A stretch of DNA of 64,000 bases, taken from positions 17,062 to 81,061 of the forward strand of contig JAKSZP010009617.1 in NCBI GenBank assembly GCA_022478985.1, given 5' to 3'. The notes beneath the pieces are model-generated. The model saw only the letters and a program-made list of their open reading frames with translations. It made no database searches and had not been told where the DNA came from. Below are positions 55,015 through 64,000 of this stretch, one piece after another. The position numbers and the translations under genes are program-made. The number at the start of each line of letters is the position of its first letter. Position 1 is the first letter of the stretch. Source of the DNA: Massospora cicadina. Its lineage: Eukaryota; Entomophthoromycota; Entomophthoromycetes; Entomophthorales; Entomophthoraceae.

Positions 55015-55634
55015 TGTCAGACAATTACATATTTGATATTGTGAAAAGAGTGGTCCAGTGTTAAATAAGTCTAATATTGCACAAAAACGCACTAGTAAAT
55101 TCTCAGTAGAATCCCTCAAATCAGGTAATCTTCTACCCCCACTCCTAAGCCAACTATCTCTATTATTAGTAGTAGGGTTACACCAAAACTGCAGCTGTTT
55201 AAGTAGAGTCATTCTGATGTTACACCCCAACCCATATGAAATTTAGTTCAAACTCCTAAGTGGAGACCACTACCTTATATAGACCTGGAGGGAATCCCAC
55301 AAGGTGATAATATTTTCCTCAGTTTGATTGGTTTTATTTATTTTACCCTTGCCCCGTAGGTTCATCTTACCTGTTATCGACCTACCATCTGAAGTCAAGT
55401 TGAAATAAGTCAAAACTTGAGAGCTTGATAGGTCAAAATATTATATTTCCTAATCAGGAAATGCTCAGCCTATGGTAAATTCTTGCCTCTCTTATTTTAG
55501 ACTCATTCTTTAGATACCAGGAGGTGATATTATAATCAGGTCTTACCTTTAAACTAAGTTTCCACATAATAAAATAAACTATAAAGCCTAATACCTCCCT
55601 ATTTTAAATGTTTCTTATTTTAATTCAAATAGGT
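55015..55634 (+). repeat. Element D 3' LTR, cut by G
   Basis: It starts TGTCAGACAATTACATA and aligns with the D 5' LTR to about its position 620, where element G begins. The last 120 bp would lie beyond G, outside what I can identify. Confidence 0.82.
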
Positions 55635-56244
55635 TGTCATGAGTTTATATGAATGGATGACAAGACACCATTATGACCAAGCGGATCATTGGAGAAATTC
55701 CGCCAAAGGCTCAATGGACAGAATCCTCCAAGGATGTTTCAGAGCTATAAGTAATTGATTGCCTTAGGATGAGGCAATAGTGGGTCATAACAGGTCTTAT
55801 CAGATTGCCTTCAAAATGGGGCGATAAGGCGATGTTGACATTTGACAAAAGATAAATTGGATTGCCTCACATCAAGGCGATAAAGAATTGAAGAATAACA
55901 AGCCAAAACCAATGACAATACTGAGAAACATATAAACTAAGTGAAAGGGTTGGTACCAACTGAAGTCGCTGGGATATTAGTGAAAAGAGGGGACTGGAAG
56001 AGGAGGTCTTGGAGGGAGTAGAGAAGAAGAAAGGGAAGATCAGACTAGAGGAAGTTCCGCTGATTTATTATATTAAAATAAAGAAGTGTTTGGGGAAATT
56101 GCTCCCATTTTATTATAAACTAATTGTTTGCAAGTGTATTGGGGAACAGGCGATCATCATATCATCCATTCTAATTGTTCAATGGCCAAACCCCTGTGTG
56201 AAAAACACTTCAGCAGGTACATAAGGAATCGCCAAGATTCAACA
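55635..56244 (+). repeat. Element G 5' LTR
   Basis: It starts TGTCATGAGTTTATATG and ends AGATTCAACA, directly before the primer-binding site, 610 bp. Boundaries come from the junction with the D LTR and the site position; no partner copy is available. It is purine-rich between 55990 and 56050. Confidence 0.65.
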
Positions 56245-56245
56245 G

Positions 56246-56263
56246 TGGTGCTCACTACAGGGG
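56246..56263 (+). other. Primer-binding site of element G
   Basis: TGGTGCTCACTACAGGGG, identical to the site of B, 1 bp after the LTR. Confidence 0.72.
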
Positions 56264-56307
56264 GCCCATTGACCAATACCAATACATTGAAACCTCATCC
56301 ACTGGCT

Positions 56308-57245
56308 ATGTCACATCCAGGTTGTTTTGATAAGGAATCTGCACGACATGCTGGGCCTGTTGCATATGAAGAGCTGAAACTCGCGTTAGATACTGTTCTC
56401 AAAAGGCAAGATGAGTTGCTTCAAAAGGTTTACATTGATAAGTTGCACCATTTTATTGCAAAGGAAATATTCATGGGTTCTTTCGCCAATTTGAGTTTGC
56501 AACTGAAGGAACTTCAGATTGGTGGAGTGTTAAACTATTGCTCTCATCCTTGGATGTCGAGAGTGCTGATCAAGTTGTTTGTTACCTCTCAGCTAGTTCC
56601 ATTTCATACCATGAAGTTAAGGAGGTGGTGCTACGGTTGTTCAGAGGAACCGCGAAAATGCTGCAGCAAAAAGCTGAGTTCTTGACCATTGGGTTTCAGC
56701 GAAATGAGACCCTCACCGCATTCACTGAATAATTTATGATGGATGCACACGTGCTTATTGGGGCAGAGATTTTATCTAAAGTTGATGTGTGTAACGCAAT
56801 GGCCTCAGCAGTGAAGCCATACCCAGAACTTTACAATGTTATGGCCCCGTTGTTAGAGGATGATGTACCTCTTCTTAAACTTGTTCAGTTTGTACATCGC
56901 TTAGCTGTAACTTTTCCTCCACCCAATACCAAAAAAATCCACACTTTCTCTGTTGTTCACCCTAATTATGTGGGGGAGTCAACCAGTTGGTGAGGGTTCT
57001 GTCAGGTTACTCACCACAGTCCAACGGGCGTTCCTTAATTACTGATCAACATCCGACCAACAACTGTTTTGGCCCAATATGCGCTGATCAATGGCTGTCG
57101 TTCTACTGATGGGGGTCTGGTTATGTCGATTCTTTTCAGAACACCTACCAAGTGGACCAACTTATATTAAACACGGCCGTAGGCCCTACGGAGTAAGTTG
57201 TTTTAATTGCAGTTGCATTGGGCACATGGGATGATGGTGCCCCAA
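56308..57245 (+). pseudogene. Element G gag
   Basis: ATG 56308 gives MSHPGCFDKESARHAGPVAY, then EELKLALDTVLKRQDELLQKVYIDKLHHF, a helical stretch, in a frame open to 56685. The capsid continues in other frames: VVLRLFRGTAKMLQQKAEFLTIGFQRNETLTAFTE and VDVCNAMASAVKPYPELYNVMAPLL. The knuckle CFNCSCIGHMG-stop-WC (CX2CX4HX4C) is at 57199-57240. It is less decayed than B or F. Confidence 0.8.
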
Positions 57246-57399
57246 TTGATGGATCCCTCCCATACACTGGATCAAGACTATCAGGGAAAAGTCAGAGCGT
57301 AGTAGAGAAGGGACTCTCTACTTCTGCTACCTTGAACTCAAACGTCCCACCTGAATCTACTGCATTAAATGTAGCAGAAGCCTCTCAGTATGACAATAC

Positions 57400-58040
57400 A
57401 TTCCTCTACCAACAGCCAGTTGGGGAAGTAAATATGCTGACTAATGCGCAAGTCAAAGAAATGGTGGACAAAGACTCTCTGGATCAACAAAAGCTTTATG
57501 CTTGTCAAATGTTCAACCAAAGTCCGTCAGACCAGTTAGAAGCGTTTGCAGATGCCTTGTCCCTGAGAGGAGTAGATGTCGCCCTTCCAGTGGATGCTAT
57601 TGTAACACAATACCCTAAAATTGGTGCGTGTATTATGAGTTTCCTGGGAAAACATGAATCACTGAATGTACATGTAGTAGATAACCAGCGTTCATCTTAC
57701 TCAGAATGCACTTATTGTGACATTGTGGTAGCTAAAACTTTGGTACATGCTATAATTGATATGGGCGCTCCTGTTAATATTGTCTCCACTAAATGGTGGC
57801 GAGGTTGTCCTTAAAACCTGACATAGACATCCAGATGGTGTATGGGACCGCTGGAGCGGAAACCACAGTTTCTGAGGGAGCATATAGCGCACTTCCCTTG
57901 CAGTTCAGATTCATTATTGTGGTGGCTCCGGTGGTGGTACTACCAAATAGTAACTACAATCTTTTGATTTGGACTGCATTTATGCGACACTATGGGGCTG
58001 TAGTTGACATGGTGGAAGAGACCCTAGCCATTTTGGGACA
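57400..58040 (+). pseudogene. Element G protease and upstream linker
   Basis: A 198-codon frame (57218-57814) holds the linker and the protease start: CTYCDIVVAKTLVHAIIDMGAPVNIVSTK. The active site is DMG (Asp at 57758-57760), so Asp and Gly remain and only the middle residue differs. After a frameshift, KPDIDIQMVYGTAGAETTVSEGAYSALPLQF and NSNYNLLIWTAFMRHYGAVV follow (frame 57793-58167). One of the better preserved proteases here. Confidence 0.82.
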
Positions 58041-58167
58041 GCGAATCCATATTTATTTCACCTCTAGTGGAGTGCCAAAGAGCTCAGTACATATGTTACA
58101 GATCAACCTCGCCTACAGCAATGGGGTGATTCCAGTGCACTATCATCAATTAAAAGGGAAAACTTGA

Positions 58168-58440
58168 GCCCTCCCCCATCATATATATGAATACCAAGGG
58201 CTACCGCTTAGAGCAGCTGGAGCTATATCCATTCCCTCTGGACATCAAGTAAGAGTAGACACTGAGTTAGAAGTGGAAGTGCCAGCTGGGCTCTATGGAG
58301 AGATCATTGGGCCTTCTCAGCAATCGCGGCTTGAGCCCCAAATGGCTCCAGGCATCATACTTCTGGGCCATGAGGAGATTAAGATATTGATAGAAAATCT
58401 TCATAACAGACCAATTGAATCCGCTGACATCAGATTATAG
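58168..58440 (+). pseudogene. Element G dUTPase-like domain (open frame)
   Basis: Ninety codons are open without a stop: YEYQGLPLRAAGAISIPSG, HQVRVDTELEVEVPAGLYGEI, IGPSQQSRLEPQMAPGIILLG, HEEIKILIENLHNRPIE. This follows the dUTPase core (AAGYD, VxTGxxxxIPxGxYGxI, RSS, GVIDxxYxGxIxVxLxN). AAGA replaces AAGYD, SQQS replaces the RSS motif and GIILLGHEEI lacks the catalytic Asp and Tyr, so the fold is probable but catalysis is not. A stop separates it from the NQIIA-type tail and FGTLDEFGLP. Confidence 0.7.
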
Positions 58441-58689
58441 CACTACTACATCTGAACCCAGTTGAGGAGATTAACCAGGTTTACAAGTTTGGTACTTTGG
58501 ATGAATTTGGTCTGCCCATCGAGCAGCCTTCCAGTGTAATGGCGGTTGTGCCACATCGGAAAATTTAATGGGGTTATAAGAAGACCATAAGGAGCAGGCG
58601 GAAGCTTTATTTCAAAAATATAAAGAGATTTTCGCGGTTGATGATCATGATATGGGGTGCACTTGGGGGGTTGTTCATTGACTGGACAC

Positions 58690-59480
58690 TGGGGATCATC
58701 CCCCCAACAGGTATCAACCAATCCCCTGATCACGGGCAGCTGAAGAAGTCATCACCGAGGAGATTGAAAAGCTGCTAGAGCAGGGAATGCTTGAACCATC
58801 TAAGAGTCCATGGGCTTCACCTGTCCTAATTGTTAAGAAGAAGGATGGCACTAACCGCATAGTAATTTACTACCGGAAGCTCAATAGTATCACCAAAAAA
58901 GATTCATACCCTCTACCGCAGATTGATGATGCGCTGGATCAGTTAGGTGGAGCCCACTACTTCTTGGAAATGGATTTGATATCCAGATATTGGAAAATTG
59001 AGTTGCCCTTGGTGGAACAAGAAAAATGCGCTGTAATCACATCAAAATGGCTTTTCCAATCAACTCTCATGCCGTAAGGGCTATGTAACACCTTGGCTAC
59101 TTTTCAACAAGCAATGGACACCATACTGGGTGATCTGAAGCTGTCATGCATTCTTGTGTATCTTGACAATATTAATGTCTTCTCTCGCACGTTCACTGAG
59201 CACCTTACCCATTTGGAAGAGGTATTTTGCTGACTGGCTGAGGCCAATATTAAAATTAAGCCTTAGAAATGTCACTTCTTCAAGGATCAGCTTGAGTAAC
59301 TTGGGTTTGTGGTGGATGTTACTAGGCCAAAGCATCAACCAGCCAAGGTAGAGGCTATCCAGAAGATGTCTAAGCCAGTTAATAAGCGGGACATTCAGGT
59401 GTTTTTGAGGATGGTGGGTTATTACTGATAATTCATACCCAATTTCAGTTGCATTGGAGGTCTGCTTTTTAAGCTACTAA
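58690..59480 (+). pseudogene. Element G reverse transcriptase
   Basis: EEVITEEIEKLLEQGMLEPSKSPWASPVLIVKKKDGTNRIVIYYRKLN is nearly uninterrupted (frame 58787-59077). It continues with DALDQLGGAHYFLEMDLISRYW. After a stop at the MPxGLCN block, MDTILGDLKLSCILVYLDNINVFSRTF gives YLDN at 59159-59170, the second catalytic Asp being Asn. The thumb KPXKCHFFKDQLE follows in another frame. Confidence 0.86.
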
Positions 59481-59539
59481 AATGACGCCATGTTCAAATG
59501 GACGGAATGACGCCAAAGTGCCTTTGATCTACTTTGAAT

Positions 59540-59970
59540 GGCGTTAATTAGTGCTCCCTTGTTGCACTACCCTAATTTTGATAAAAAATTCATAGTGCAA
59601 ATGGATGCATCACTTTCCGCTGTTGGTGCAGTCCTGTCTCAGAAGGACGATGAGGGAGAGGAGCACCCTGTGGCGTACTGTAGTTGTAGTTGAATTGCCA
59701 TGAACGGAACTACACCATGACCAAGTGAGAGTGATTAGCGGTGATCTATGCATATAAACAGATTTGAGTCTACTTGCATGGAGTAAAGTTTAAATTTGTG
59801 ACATATCATGCATCATTGCGCTGGTTGCAGAACTTAAGAGAACCTGAGAGGCAACTTGCCTGATGGGCTCTTAAGCTGCAATCTTATGACTTTGAAATTC
59901 TTCACCAACCAGGAGCAAAACACCAAAACGCCGATTGTTTATCAAGTTTGCCAACAATTACAGTTATGAC
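59540..59970 (+). pseudogene. Element G RNase H domain
   Basis: KKFIVQMDASLSAVGAVLSQKDDEGEEHPVAY carries the first Asp (59604-59606). The ELNCHERNYTMTK-type block and LAVIYAYKQI are split by stops and frame changes. WLQNLREPERQLA and ILHQPGAKHQNADCLS follow. The order matches B. Confidence 0.78.
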
Positions 59971-60039
59971 GTATTTAAGTGACATAATGTTCAACAAAAT
60001 GCTCAGCGGAAAGTACAATGATTAACCGCCTTAAGCTAT

Positions 60040-61180
60040 CAAGTTACTAGATGGACTCAGGACCAAATATTCCTAAAAAACAGGGAGTTGTATAAGCGTA
60101 TAGGGGACGTTACTGTAAATATCCCAAGTCTATCCACCCGCTCAAATATTTTTATGTGTGCACTCTGAGCAGTTGGCCATGGTGGAGTCCAGAAAACTCT
60201 TGAATTGTTAAGGCCACGGTATTATTGGGAAAGCATGCAATTTGATGTCCTTGAGACCCTGTCTTACTGCCACCAGTGCCAGGTGGAGAAGCTGTTCACC
60301 AGAAGACTTCATACCAGTTGGTATAACCTTGCTTTGCTTGGCATACAGTCTCTATTGATGTTGTGAGGCCTCTGCCAACTGGAGCTAACCGGTCTAAGTA
60401 TATCCTAGTGGCAATTGACTACTTGACCAGGTGGATTGGGGTGTGAGCCATTTGGGATCTAGGGGCAGTTACTGTGGCTAAGCTCATAATGGAATGCATC
60501 ATACAGCATCACGGCTGCCCACAGTTTATCCTTACTGCAATGGAACCAACTTCACCTCTCACATTTTACCCATGAGCCATGAATTGATGGCCATCCGCGG
60601 AGTCCTAACAACCCCGTATCACCCTGAGTCCAACGGAATAGTTGAACGGGTTAATGGGACTCTGGTGGATATACTACAAAAGTTGGTTACAGATAGACCC
60701 TCCAATTGGAGTACCCTTCTTTCTACTGCGGTGTTTGCCTACAATATAAGTTACCAATCTGCCAAAGGAAAAAGCCCCTTAAAATTGCTTTATGGATGGC
60801 ACCCCGCTCTGCTTGCGCTGCTATATGCCTGTGTAGATGACACTGGCGAAATGGAACTGCAACAATATTTAACCACCCTTACAAATACGTTGATTAAGTT
60901 ACAAACTAAAGTGTACTCATTCAGCTTAGCCAAGAAAATCAAAAATTAGGCTGCTGATCAGGTACAGCGAAGTGGCCTAGCAAAGTTCAAACATGGAGAT
61001 ATGGTTCTATTCCACAATCAGCATGGGTTTGGGTGGAAGCATAAGCTTGCAAATATTTGGATTGGATGTTTGAGATAATGGAAAAAATGGGAGTTGATGC
61101 TTATACTATCAAGGATCCTGTGAGTGGTCAGATTATAAATCAGGTGCATGCAAAGTTCCTTTGGGCATATAAGCAGTAAT
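60040..61180 (+). pseudogene. Element G integrase with C-terminal module
   Basis: The zinc finger is visible as VGHGGVQKTLELLRPRYYWES and LSYCHQCQVEK. The first Asp is in YILVAIDYLTRW. The second site reads YCNGTNFTS (Asp lost). The Glu is present in HPESNGIVERVNGTLVDILQKL, in a long frame 60494-60949 running to TKVYSFSLAKKIKN. The C-terminal module HGFGWKHKLANIWIG and VHAKFLWAYKQ matches B. No chromodomain. Confidence 0.84.
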
Positions 61181-61189
61181 ATAAGCCCC

Positions 61190-62220
61190 TCTAAAATAAA
61201 AATACAACAACAAAAATAATATAAAATATAAAAAATATATATATGTGTAACTGCTGATAGAAACTTATTCAAAGAATACCATGTGAATTATTTATTTTAA
61301 TTGAGGTTGTTACTTGAGGACTTTCACTTTACTGCCTTCATCTTCCTGTCTTTTCTGGATTCTTGCGGTGTTCCTTTTGTTTTGATCAATGTGAACTTTG
61401 TTTCTTCTTCCACTGCTTTGAGTGTGCCATCGTTTCTATGGGCTCATCTAAGGTTGGGGGTGGAGTCAAAGGCTGCCAAGGTGAGAGCGAGGGGGCCAAC
61501 ATCCACTCTGGGGCCACTGCACTAGTCCAAAGAGGGGAGGCTGGTGCGACGGGACTAGAAGAGGAAGACAGACTGGGATTCCAGGTTAACAGTCAAGGTG
61601 GTGAGAGCTCAGTTGGTTGATCAAGTCAAAACTGTTCTTGCCCTATGAGGAGCAAAGCTTGCAACCACATGCATTGATGGTCCCAGGAAATCAACAAGTA
61701 TGCCAACAGAGGGGGCTGGAGTTATAAGGGCTGGCGAGTAAGCAGGTGAGTGCTGGCTCAAAAATGGAAAAGGCTGCACCCAGCACCAGGCAATCTACAA
61801 GGAAGTCCTCCATGCTCATATATGCTATTGGAAAAGGAGCAGTTGCGGTGAATGCCGCTTACTGGGCCCACTCAAGGGCTGTTTGGTGCTGCTCTATTCC
61901 TGAACCTAAAGCAGTTGCAGGATACAAAATTAAGTTACCTAAGAGCGCCATGATGGGAAGGTACTACAATGGATTATCAGCACTGAGGGCAGTGAATGCT
62001 GCGGTGACCCCAGAGTGAAGGCGAGCTAACTGGTTGTTGCATAAGTTTACCCCCAGGGACTGGAAGTGGGTAGGACCGTGGGGAAAGGACCCCGACCAGC
62101 AGGCTATCACTCACTGCACAAAGCACAGCATCCTCTGAATGGACGGAGCCACGGGATGGGGCTCAGCAGGAGATGGAAGCACTAGGTGACTAAAGCTGCT
62201 TGCCAACAGCTGGGCTGCTT
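61190..62220 (+). pseudogene. Element G 3' region, unknown protein
   Basis: Two frames remain: ATG 61438 (MGSSKVGGGVKGCQGESEGANIHSG, Gly/Glu-rich, to 61620) and ATG 61764 (MEKAAPSTRQSTRKSSMLIYAIG, then MMGRYYNGLSALRAVNAA, to 62018), continuing past a TGA as RRANWLLHKFTPRDWKWVGPWG. They may be one small basic protein split by a frameshift. No domain is recognised. The place corresponds to the 3' regions of B and H. An AT-rich spacer (61190-61250) separates it from pol. Confidence 0.5.
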
Positions 62221-63167
62221 TGTTATATGAAGGCTCTTAGGTCTGCTCCCCTCCCCAGCGTAGCTGGGCCACTATGTTCCCAAAGGGGGCTGTAAGTCTC
62301 AGGGAGTGTCCTTTGGCTCTCAATCGAGCTATCTTTCCATTCCCAAATAAGAAAACACCAAAGAGGATGGTGGTACCCCTCATCACCCAGGGCGATCTCG
62401 CCCACATAGTTGATGAGTAATGGGTGATAGCCCATCTACTTCAGATCCTACCCCCAATTCCCTCACTCACCTCAGCAGAACTGTTGTTGGGAATTAGTGA
62501 AATCTGTACCAAGATTATTGAACTGAAATTGGTCAGATCTAATTTGGGTGGCAATCGTGCTGATGGTCAAAATTCGAATGGCTGTAAAAGTATGAAGAAT
62601 GAGATATTGGTCAGATCGCCTGACAGTTCCAAATCAATCCCTAAATCAGTAGAACAAATATCAGGTGACATCGATGAGAGTTCAAAGCCCTTTGATAGTA
62701 ATTTGGTCATCTCATCCGATGAGCTACTATCAACCAAATGAATGGTTAAATGACTGAGCGTGAGTGGGTTGGCTGTCCCAAACCTGTTCCCAACCAAATG
62801 GTCCCATCCCTATATGGGATGGCTGTGGGGGATACCCGTTGCTCGTTGGGCCAAATGCCATCGTGCTAACCATCAGAAATGTAATTGACCCCTGGTTCAG
62901 ACATTTGAGGTTGAACTGACAGAGTCTCAGCCTGTCACCAAATTTTGTGATGTCAGTTCATAAAGAATAAACCCCCCCACTACCATCCAATTCACCGGTT
63001 AGGTCAAAATATGTGGATCCTTCCCATGTCATTGTCATTACCCAACTGACCACTCTTTTATCAGTTGCATGGCACTGAGAAGATTGTTGGTCGATTTTCT
63101 TACTTTATTTCTCAAATAAAAATTTTATTAAAACCCCAAATTTTTATCTCCTTCCTTTCAACCACAT
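62221..63167 (+). repeat. Possible LTR of a further element at the right edge
   Basis: TGTTATATGAAGGC at the start, GATTGTTGGTCGATTTTC near 63086 (compare TTGTTGGTCGACTTCCC in the C2 LTR) and the end AACCACA suggest an LTR of C type of about 950 bp. An inverted repeat CCCATCCCTATATGGGATGG is at about 62801-62822. No partner copy lies in the window, so this is a guess. A 105-codon frame (62424-62741) inside shows no known pattern. Confidence 0.3.
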
Positions 63168-63180
63168 TCAATATGGTGTT

Positions 63181-63738
63181 TCCCTGATGGTTCGCCGCTC
63201 CGCACTCTGGGTGGGCCTTACCAATTCTCTCAGTTACCATGATTCCCTCTATTTCCAATTGGGCTCAACAAGTCCAAAATTTTTGGCTCTACAACCCTGT
63301 TCTCATGACCTTACAGCAGCAATATACAGGGATTTTATGGCCCTATGTTTGCCAACTACAAGAGAAAATTCGCCTCTCTTCTACCCCCAACATAATGGTT
63401 CTAACAACCAAGAATCATGTAGAAACTATCCCAGTAGTTTCCACCCCTGTTACCAGAACCCCTGTGTCTGAAGTCTATTCAGTGTGGTTTGCCGTTGGGA
63501 TACTTCTAACCCTGACATTCCACCACCATTTCGTGGTATCCTTTTCCTGGCTCCATATCAAGTCGTATGGTTGGCAATGCCACTGGCATTCTGGCTTGCT
63601 TTCTGGATGCATACGCATCCTGACTGGCAGGCTGGCCTAAACTTCTTCTGCCGTTTCCATGACATAATTGACCAACAATTACTTCTAGCCATTTCTGCCT
63701 TGGTTTTCGAATTGGGTGCTGCAGTGGTTACCCTCTAA
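63181..63738 (+). pseudogene. Unrecognised protein at the right edge, perhaps gag
   Basis: Two overlapping frames look coding in sequence: 63239-63530 (MIPSISNWAQQVQNFWLYNPVLMTLQQQYTGILWPYVC, then a Thr/Val/Pro-rich stretch) and, after a frameshift near 63490, 63500-63738 (IPPPFRGILFLAPYQVVWLAMPLAFWLAFWMHTHPDWQAG, then FHDIIDQQLLLAISALVFELGAAVV). It follows a putative LTR, so gag is likely by position. The strong hydrophobic run would be odd for gag. I recognise no domain. Confidence 0.4.
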
Positions 63739-64000
63739 CAGATGAACGTGCAATCAGTTTTGTGTTGTTTGTTGTTTGTTTGGTCACATTCTGACTTTGG
63801 GAGAAGCATCTGCTCTATTTTGGAACTTTATTCAAGCCACCCAAGGAGTGCAGACTGCCTCTCCTCGTGCTTCCTCTGACCTGGGAAAAGGATCAAGTAT
63901 CCCTTCCCAAGGAATCACCAATCAGGTTCTAATACTCTCGCCGAAGTACAAATGAGGACATCAGTCACACTCAGTAATGCTTCGGCGATATCTCATGCCC
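63739..64000 (+). other. Window edge, continuation of the unknown gag-like region
   Basis: EASALFWNFIQATQGVQTASPRASSDLGKGSSIP can be read at about 63800-63910, Ser/Thr/Gln-rich, as in a gag linker. Too short to judge. Confidence 0.3.

Larger units (their letters stand above)
43323..55634 (+). mobile_element. Element D: Ty3-type element split by C2
   Basis: 5' LTR, primer-binding site, gag, protease, dUTPase-like, reverse transcriptase, RNase H and integrase, then C2 (48543-54491), then the rest of the integrase, a purine tract and a 3' LTR that is itself cut at 55634 by G. Reading resumes cleanly after C2. It is the best preserved member of the A/D/E lineage. Confidence 0.88.
55635..62220 (+). 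mobile_element. Element G: Ty3-type element without a 3' LTR in view
   Basis: The 5' LTR, primer-binding site, gag with knuckle, protease, dUTPase-like, reverse transcriptase, RNase H, integrase and a 1-kb 3' region are collinear with B. No second copy of its LTR is found before 64000; either it is truncated or another element interrupts it near 62221. Confidence 0.83.

Noticed and set aside
61363..61620. env gene of element G
   Set aside because: The product is Gly/Glu-rich with no signal peptide, Cys pattern or membrane anchor beyond a short Phe/Cys-rich start read from a non-ATG codon.
62424..62741. 105-codon frame, possible small host gene
   Set aside because: No domain, no introns or neighbours to support it, and it lies in a putative LTR; left as unproven.

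Overview
The window is eukaryotic and holds no recognisable host gene, tRNA gene, rRNA gene or CRISPR array. It is a stack of decayed transposable elements inserted into one another. Seven Ty3-type LTR retrotransposons plus one pol-less relative and one candidate at the right edge account for most of it, with one LINE, two tRNA-derived SINE families and one short inverted-repeat DNA element. The best guess for the host is a fungus, probably a basidiomycete. The reasons are a chromodomain Ty3 element, compact Ty3 elements carrying a dUTPase-like domain between protease and reverse transcriptase (an arrangement I recall from basidiomycete Ty3 elements), and very short AT-rich spacers. This is inference, not proof. 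Every coding region is broken by stops and frameshifts, so all are called pseudogenes.

Layout from left to right. Element A (1-3090, resuming 12944-about 13650) is split by element B (3091-12943, 5-bp target duplication GACCT). B's left LTR carries a SINE (3871-4150) whose empty site is kept in B's right LTR. A second, shorter SINE family sits in A's putative LTR (13442-13551). A 5'-truncated chromodomain element C1 follows (about 13651-18879) and cuts into the LTR of H, a minus-strand, pol-less gag element (18880-about 22011). F (about 22012-25809) is a plus-strand relative of H and B, cut by E (25810-38177). E's body carries a 580-bp inverted-repeat element (31482-32061), and its right LTR is split by a minus-strand LINE (32687-37914). 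A 5-kb stretch (38178-43322) is unexplained apart from a second copy of the first SINE. Element D (43323-55634) is interrupted in its integrase by the complete chromodomain element C2 (48543-54491, target duplication ATATT), and its right LTR is cut by G (55635-about 62220). The right edge (62221-64000) looks like the start of another element.

The elements fall into three lineages. Lineage 1 (B, F, G, H) has a CCHC-knuckle gag. B and G (and the visible part of F) have a dUTPase-like domain with degenerate catalytic motifs, and B, G and H have an extra 1-2 kb region at the 3' end of the internal sequence. Lineage 2 (A, D, E) has TGTCAGACAATTA-type LTR starts, no visible zinc knuckle in D or E, and a dUTPase-like domain that in A and D keeps the Asp and Tyr of the third motif. 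Lineage 3 (C1, C2) has a chromodomain after the integrase, a very short Gag and no dUTPase-like domain. B, F, D, G (and weakly E) share a primer-binding-site-like motif just after the 5' LTR. Coordinates of domains inside decayed ORFs are approximate, usually to within a few tens of bases.
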